In this document: one piece after another, positions 15,683 through 18,091 of the stretch | Layout of the letters: every line of letters starts with the position of its first letter | How positions within the stretch are numbered: the stretch's first letter is position 1 | Assembly: GCA_903921945.1 (NCBI GenBank) | Contig: CAIXSC010000954.1 | Location: 1-18,091 of the forward strand | Origin: an uncultured Planctomycetaceae bacterium | GTDB lineage: Bacteria > Planctomycetota > Planctomycetia > Pirellulales > Pirellulaceae | Direction: 5' to 3' | Length of the DNA: 18,091 nt | Position numbers and translations under genes: made by a program | Notes under the pieces: generated by a model | The model's database searches: none | The model's input: the letters and a program-made list of their open reading frames with translations, nothing else | Told to the model about the DNA's origin: nothing

Positions 15683-15847
15683 CACCACGAAGCACACGAA
15701 GAGCACGAAGATCTAGGAGAACGAAGCGTTTGATGCCAAATTGTTTGGCCCGGCCCAAGGTGTCGGTGCACCTCGATCGCACACCCGGTCACGCGATGAG
15801 AGATTTCGTCGGATCCTTTCTTCGAGACCTTCGTGTCCTTTGTGGTG
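15683..15847. mobile_element. 165-bp MITE-like element with 28-bp imperfect inverted repeats
   Basis: The left end (15683-15710) is built of three near-identical 9-10-bp units: CACCACGAAG, CACACGAAG and AGCACGAAG. The right end (15820-15847) read on the minus strand is CACCACAAAG, GACACGAAG and GTCTCGAAG. The two ends pair at about 22 of 28 positions. The interior (about 110 bp) has no gene. Such CACGAAG-type repeats are, from general knowledge, dispersed in several bacterial genomes, often giving HEGHEEHEG-like peptides. No target-site duplication is clear. Mobility is inferred from structure only. Confidence 0.5.
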
Positions 15848-16105
15848 GCTCAAACGGGGTCGTTTGATCAACGCCCCGATTGGCGAACGACCATAGGTTG
15901 GGTCCATCCGGAATTCGTGTGGGTCCCGCCCAAGATTCGTGCCTCGCCGAACTTCCGAGCCACGGCGCAAGCCGGCGCGGCTGTCACCGCACCCTGCGAC
16001 TCCTGCGATGGCGACCCACAGGAAACCGAGAAGGACCACTTTTTTACCGCTGACCCGGTTGACCGCCAAGCCGAAGACGCCGGCAGGACCAGTGGCGGTG
16101 GGCAC
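15713..16105 (-). CDS. possible broken lipoprotein gene
   Basis: A minus-strand frame of 130 codons from a GTG at 16105. Residues 17-39 look like a lipoprotein signal peptide: basic RVSGKK, hydrophobic VVLLGFLWVAIAG, lipobox VAGC with Cys39 (15989-15991), then GDSRAG. About 50 further residues (to DPTYGRSPIGALIK) resemble nothing I know. The frame then enters the right inverted repeat of the element, where it reads HHKGHEGLEE, and stops at 15713 inside it. The likely reading is a short lipoprotein whose 3' end was replaced by the element. No Shine-Dalgarno is seen; a later in-frame TTG or GTG may be the start. It could also be a chance frame in GC-rich DNA. Confidence 0.3.
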   Translation of the reverse strand: MPTATGPAGVFGLAVNRVSGKKVVLLGFLWVAIAGVAGCGDSRAGLRRGSEVRRGTNLGRDPHEFRMDPTYGRSPIGALIKRPRLSHHKGHEGLEERIRRNLSSRDRVCDRGAPTPWAGPNNLASNASFS

Positions 16106-16210
16106 TTATTTGGGATGGCAGTGTACCGAACCTGCGCTTTTTACTCCCAACTAATCCGCCACCCGCTCATCCGCTCACCCGCCACGCCTCCTTTCTCCAG
16201 GGTCCCGGAT

Positions 16211-16238
16211 TTGACAGCGTCCCGCCCATGGGTAGAAT
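16211..16238 (+). promoter_or_regulatory. sigma70-type promoter upstream of tatA
   Basis: A perfect -35 TTGACA (16211-16216), a 16-bp spacer and -10 TAGAAT (16233-16238) predict a start near 16245. That leaves a 5' leader of about 170 bases before the tatA ATG at 16417. The spacing equals that of the aroF leader promoter. Confidence 0.65.
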
Positions 16239-16416
16239 CCAAGCATCGGAGTTCGTCGCGGCGATCTGAGGGTCTGCGGGCCTTTAGATGAGCCGCAAGT
16301 TTGTCGTACTAGCTGGTTCTGGACTTGCCCTTGACCTGGGTGTGCTCCCGCTTTCGCCGCTAGTCCGCGTTCGAACTCCATCCCACCTTTCATTCCTGAA
16401 GTGCGAGAGCGTAGTC

Positions 16417-16638
16417 ATGTTTGGGATCAATCACTGGGAACTGCTGATTGTATTGGTCATCGCCTTGGTGCTGTTCGGGCACCGCTTGCCGAGCATGATG
16501 CGCTCGTTGGGCAAGAGCGTGACCGAGTTCAAGAAGGGCGTTCAGGGGGTCGAGGAGGACGTCGAGACAGCGATGCGGGATGAACCAAAATCGCGTTCGA
16601 AGTCCGAAGAGAAGGCCGAATCGCGTTCCGACGATTAG
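16417..16638 (+). CDS. tatA: Sec-independent protein translocase TatA/TatE
   Basis: 73 residues with the complete TatA plan: a single N-terminal helix (HWELLIVLVIALVLFG), the FG hinge, amphipathic helix HRLPSMMRSLGKSVTEFKKGVQG, and a charged tail. TatA oligomers form the conduit through which folded proteins with twin-arginine signals cross the inner membrane, with TatC as receptor. Glu8 sits where TatB proteins and many single TatA proteins have it. The start at 16417 has GAGAG (16405-16409) seven bases upstream. An upstream in-frame start at 16288 would add 43 residues in front of the membrane helix, which is not TatA-like. A second tatA-type gene follows after 213 bp; no tatC is in the window. 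Confidence 0.92.
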   Translation: MFGINHWELLIVLVIALVLFGHRLPSMMRSLGKSVTEFKKGVQGVEEDVETAMRDEPKSRSKSEEKAESRSDD

Positions 16639-16851
16639 TCGGCCGGTTTGATCCTCGACAAAAGTCAGCGTGGTGATCGGTGGATTGGAACCGGTCGCGC
16701 TGACGTTGATTGCCGCTAAGCGATTCCGGGCGGAGCGATTTTCCTGCTTCGTGGCTGGCGGCGGTCCTGCGATGTTCCGAGTGGCCACGGCGGCGAGCAC
16801 GTGGCGGACAGGGCGGATTCCATTCTGAGCCGTTTGACGGGGTGAGCATCC
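16639..16851. other. spacer between the two tatA genes, nothing recognised
   Basis: 213 bp with no supported gene, no T-run terminator and no clear promoter. Its length makes independent expression of the second gene possible. Confidence 0.5.
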
Positions 16852-17139
16852 ATGTTTGGCATGTCTTGGCACGAGATGATGATTGTGGGGGTAATCGCGA
16901 TCCTGTTGTTTGGAAAGCGTTTGCCGGAAGTCGCGAAGTCGTTGGGCAACAGTTACCGCGAATTCAAACGTGGCCTGGCGGACTTCCATTCGCAGGTTGA
17001 TTTGACCGACACGTCGACGCCGACGAAGAGCTACGGCACGACGGCGCGTTCGAGCTCGTACAATCGCGATCCCGACGACTACGAAGAGGCGACGGCTCCG
17101 CGTTTCGACCCGCCTCCAAGCGAGCCGAAAAGCTCGTGA
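16852..17139 (+). CDS. second TatA/TatE-type translocase subunit
   Basis: 95 residues: helix MFGMSWHEMMIVGVIAILLFG, hinge, amphipathic helix KRLPEVAKSLGNSYREFKRGL, then a longer Ser/Thr/Pro-rich tail ending in PPPSEPKSS. It also has Glu8. It is clearly a paralogue of the preceding gene in the first 44 residues and unrelated beyond. A purine-rich GGGGTGAG lies just upstream of the ATG. It may be TatA with the first as TatE, or it may fill a TatB role; the sequence alone does not decide. A 7-bp inverted repeat, TGAACGA/TCGTTCA (17137-17155), spans its stop codon but has no T-run. Confidence 0.9.
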   Translation: MFGMSWHEMMIVGVIAILLFGKRLPEVAKSLGNSYREFKRGLADFHSQVDLTDTSTPTKSYGTTARSSSYNRDPDDYEEATAPRFDPPPSEPKSS

Positions 17140-17302
17140 ACGAGCGAGTCGTTCAATGGGGAGTCCGTCGAGGAATTAACGGATTCAGGTTGTGCGTGTG
17201 TCGGCGCGGCACCCTAGCCAGCCGCGAAGAATTGGAGTACATTTCTCCCACTGTGGCGACCGATACCTGCGAACACCAAGGCTTGCAGGCGACTTCGCCG
17301 TC

Positions 17303-17376
17303 GGGCGTTTAGCTCAGTTGGTTAGAGCGCTATGCTCACACCGTAGAGGTCACAGGTTCGAGTCCTGTAACGCCCA
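17303..17376 (+). tRNA. tRNA-Val (anticodon CAC)
   Basis: A full cloverleaf can be drawn. The acceptor GGGCGTT (17303-17309) pairs with AACGCCC (17369-17375), discriminator A at 17376. The D stem is GCTC/GAGC. The anticodon stem CTATG/CGTAG (one T-G pair) has loop CTCACAC and anticodon CAC (17337-17339). The T stem ACAGG/CCTGT has loop TTCGAGT. It reads the Val codon GUG. CCA is not encoded. It is followed at once by a strong terminator. Confidence 0.96.
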
Positions 17377-17381
17377 CTTTC

Positions 17382-17418
17382 AAGGCTGATTGTCAGACAA
17401 TGACAATCAGCCTTTTTT
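17382..17418 (+). terminator. intrinsic terminator after tRNA-Val
   Basis: A perfect 14-bp stem, AAGGCTGATTGTCA (17382-17395) with TGACAATCAGCCTT (17401-17414), has the 5-base loop GACAA and T-run 17413-17418. It starts six bases after the mature tRNA end. Confidence 0.96.
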
Positions 17419-17707
17419 CGTTGCCAAACGCCGAGGAAATCAGGGGTTACGGCAACGGTTCGAGCGGCTTTGGCAATCCTGGCAATTCCCAGGCGGTTGC
17501 CAGACGATGACGGGTTTTGACCCCTCTCACGATGGGGCGGTGCAACGCTCGGTGCAACGCTCGGTGCAACGCGACCAGAATGTTCCTGCAAGCATTCCTG
17601 CAAGCATTCGCTGTCCTGGTTCACCGGCAATTCGAATTTCGCGGGCTTTGAGTTCGCGAAAGGGGGATGGCATCCTGCCTGGGGGATCGGGGCGTCGTGC
17701 CGCGACG
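17419..17707. other. noncoding stretch beside tRNA-Val with short 12-bp repeats and a hairpin
   Basis: No gene is supported. Three 12-bp units CGGTGCAACGCT (17538-17573, the last ending in G) and two TTCCTGCAAGCA units (17583-17606) are present. A two-part hairpin spans 17471-17502 (TGGCAA/TTGCCA outside, CCTGG/CCAGG inside). An inverted repeat TTTCGCG/CGCGAAA (17637-17661) has an 11-base loop and no clear T-run; it might be a weak end signal for the minus-strand thioredoxin gene. A site next to a tRNA end is a common target for integrating elements, but no integrase is visible. Confidence 0.6.
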
Positions 17708-18091
17708 CTATTTGCTCGGTCCGGGATTCAGCAGCGCCGTGATCGCCGCCCGTAAGTCGGCTTCGAACTGGGGACCGCCACCCACAAAGAGACTCGCCAC
17801 TTTGCCTTCCCGGTCAATGATCACCGTCTGTGGAATGGCGGTTGCCGCGTACTTCGCCGCCACCGCGCCATCTTGGTCCAAGGCGACGGCCATCTTCCAT
17901 TTTTGACGCTCGAGCAGCGAGTTGATTTGCTTGGGAGTTTCCTCGAGATTCACGGCGATTAGATCCACCTTCGCTTCTGGCGGGAGTTCGCGGACCACTT
18001 TGTCGAGCACAGGTATCGTTTTTAAACACGGTCCGCACCACGTTGCCCAGAAGTCGAGTACCACGATACGGCCTCGCTGCTTGCCAAGTTC
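17708..18091 (-). CDS. TlpA-like thioredoxin-fold protein, C-terminal part
   Basis: The C-terminal part of a thioredoxin-fold protein, open to the right window edge, so the N terminus is missing. The visible 127 residues begin ELGKQRGRIVVLDFWATWCGPC, with the CxxC redox pair in WCGPC. They continue with LIAVNLEETPKQINSLL, a central AVALDQDGAVAAKYAATAIPQTVIIDREG with the cis-Pro motif AIPQT, and end in NPGPSK. This is the TlpA/ResA/AhpC-TSA thioredoxin group, usually anchored outside the cytoplasmic membrane as a disulfide reductase. A GTG at 18064 is internal, not the real start. The missing part may hold a signal peptide or a larger N-terminal domain, as is common in planctomycetes. Confidence 0.9.
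   Translation of the reverse strand, partial: ELGKQRGRIVVLDFWATWCGPCLKTIPVLDKVVRELPPEAKVDLIAVNLEETPKQINSLLERQKWKMAVALDQDGAVAAKYAATAIPQTVIIDREGKVASLFVGGGPQFEADLRAAITALLNPGPSK

Noticed and set aside
15833..16291. 152-codon plus-strand ORF in the gap after mnmG
   Set aside because: It has no membrane segment, motif or plausible start signal, begins inside the inverted repeat and runs through the tatA promoter.
16288..16416. 43-residue N-terminal extension of the first TatA
   Set aside because: TatA begins directly at its membrane helix, and the ATG at 16417 has its own Shine-Dalgarno.
17137..17155. Inverted repeat at the stop of the second tatA-type gene as a terminator
   Set aside because: The stem is only 7 bp and no T-run follows.
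17322..17630. Minus-strand ORF ending in RYRTRTCDLYGVSIAL
   Set aside because: The C terminus is the reverse complement of tRNA-Val, a well-known false ORF. It also crosses the strong terminator.

Overview
The window looks like part of a planctomycete chromosome, probably of the Pirellula type. The evidence is a GC-rich base composition, a long PQQ-like beta-propeller secreted protein next to a MoxR/DUF58/VWA gene set, two TatA paralogues with an FGxRLP hinge, and type I-beta DAHP synthase. No sequence search was possible, so the taxonomic call is inference.

Left end (1-676). The window opens inside a 12-bp tandem array (20 units, 1-240). It is followed by a spacer, a sigma70-like promoter (442-469), a 27-codon Phe/Tyr-rich leader ORF (476-559), and a strong intrinsic terminator (587-619) that stops short of aroF. 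The leader RNA can form two mutually exclusive pairings, B:C plus D:E (terminator) or C:D (antiterminator). This is the layout of a ribosome-mediated attenuator and is the most notable feature of the window.

Aromatic gene and flavoprotein (677-3583). aroF (DAHP synthase, first step of the shikimate pathway, with an N-terminal regulatory domain) is followed after 26 bp by a MerA/lipoamide-dehydrogenase-like flavoprotein, then by a two-helix small membrane protein.

MoxR cluster (3660-13636). This holds a secreted TPR/beta-propeller protein, a MoxR AAA+ ATPase, a DUF58 protein, a BatA-type VWA membrane protein and a second VWA/GATase-like membrane protein. The last four overlap by 50, 4 and 4 bp, so they are almost certainly one translationally coupled operon. 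The likely role is a chaperone-type ATPase acting with membrane-anchored von Willebrand A proteins in envelope maintenance. Three of the proteins carry in-frame 15- or 24-bp tandem repeats in linkers.

Right part (13689-18091). mnmG (tRNA wobble-uridine modification) is followed by about 900 bp with no confident gene. That stretch contains a 165-bp element with 28-bp imperfect terminal inverted repeats and a possible broken lipoprotein gene on the minus strand. Next come two tatA-type genes (the first behind a good promoter), tRNA-Val(CAC) with a 14-bp-stem terminator, a repeat-bearing noncoding stretch, and the C-terminal part of a TlpA-like thioredoxin on the minus strand, cut by the window edge.
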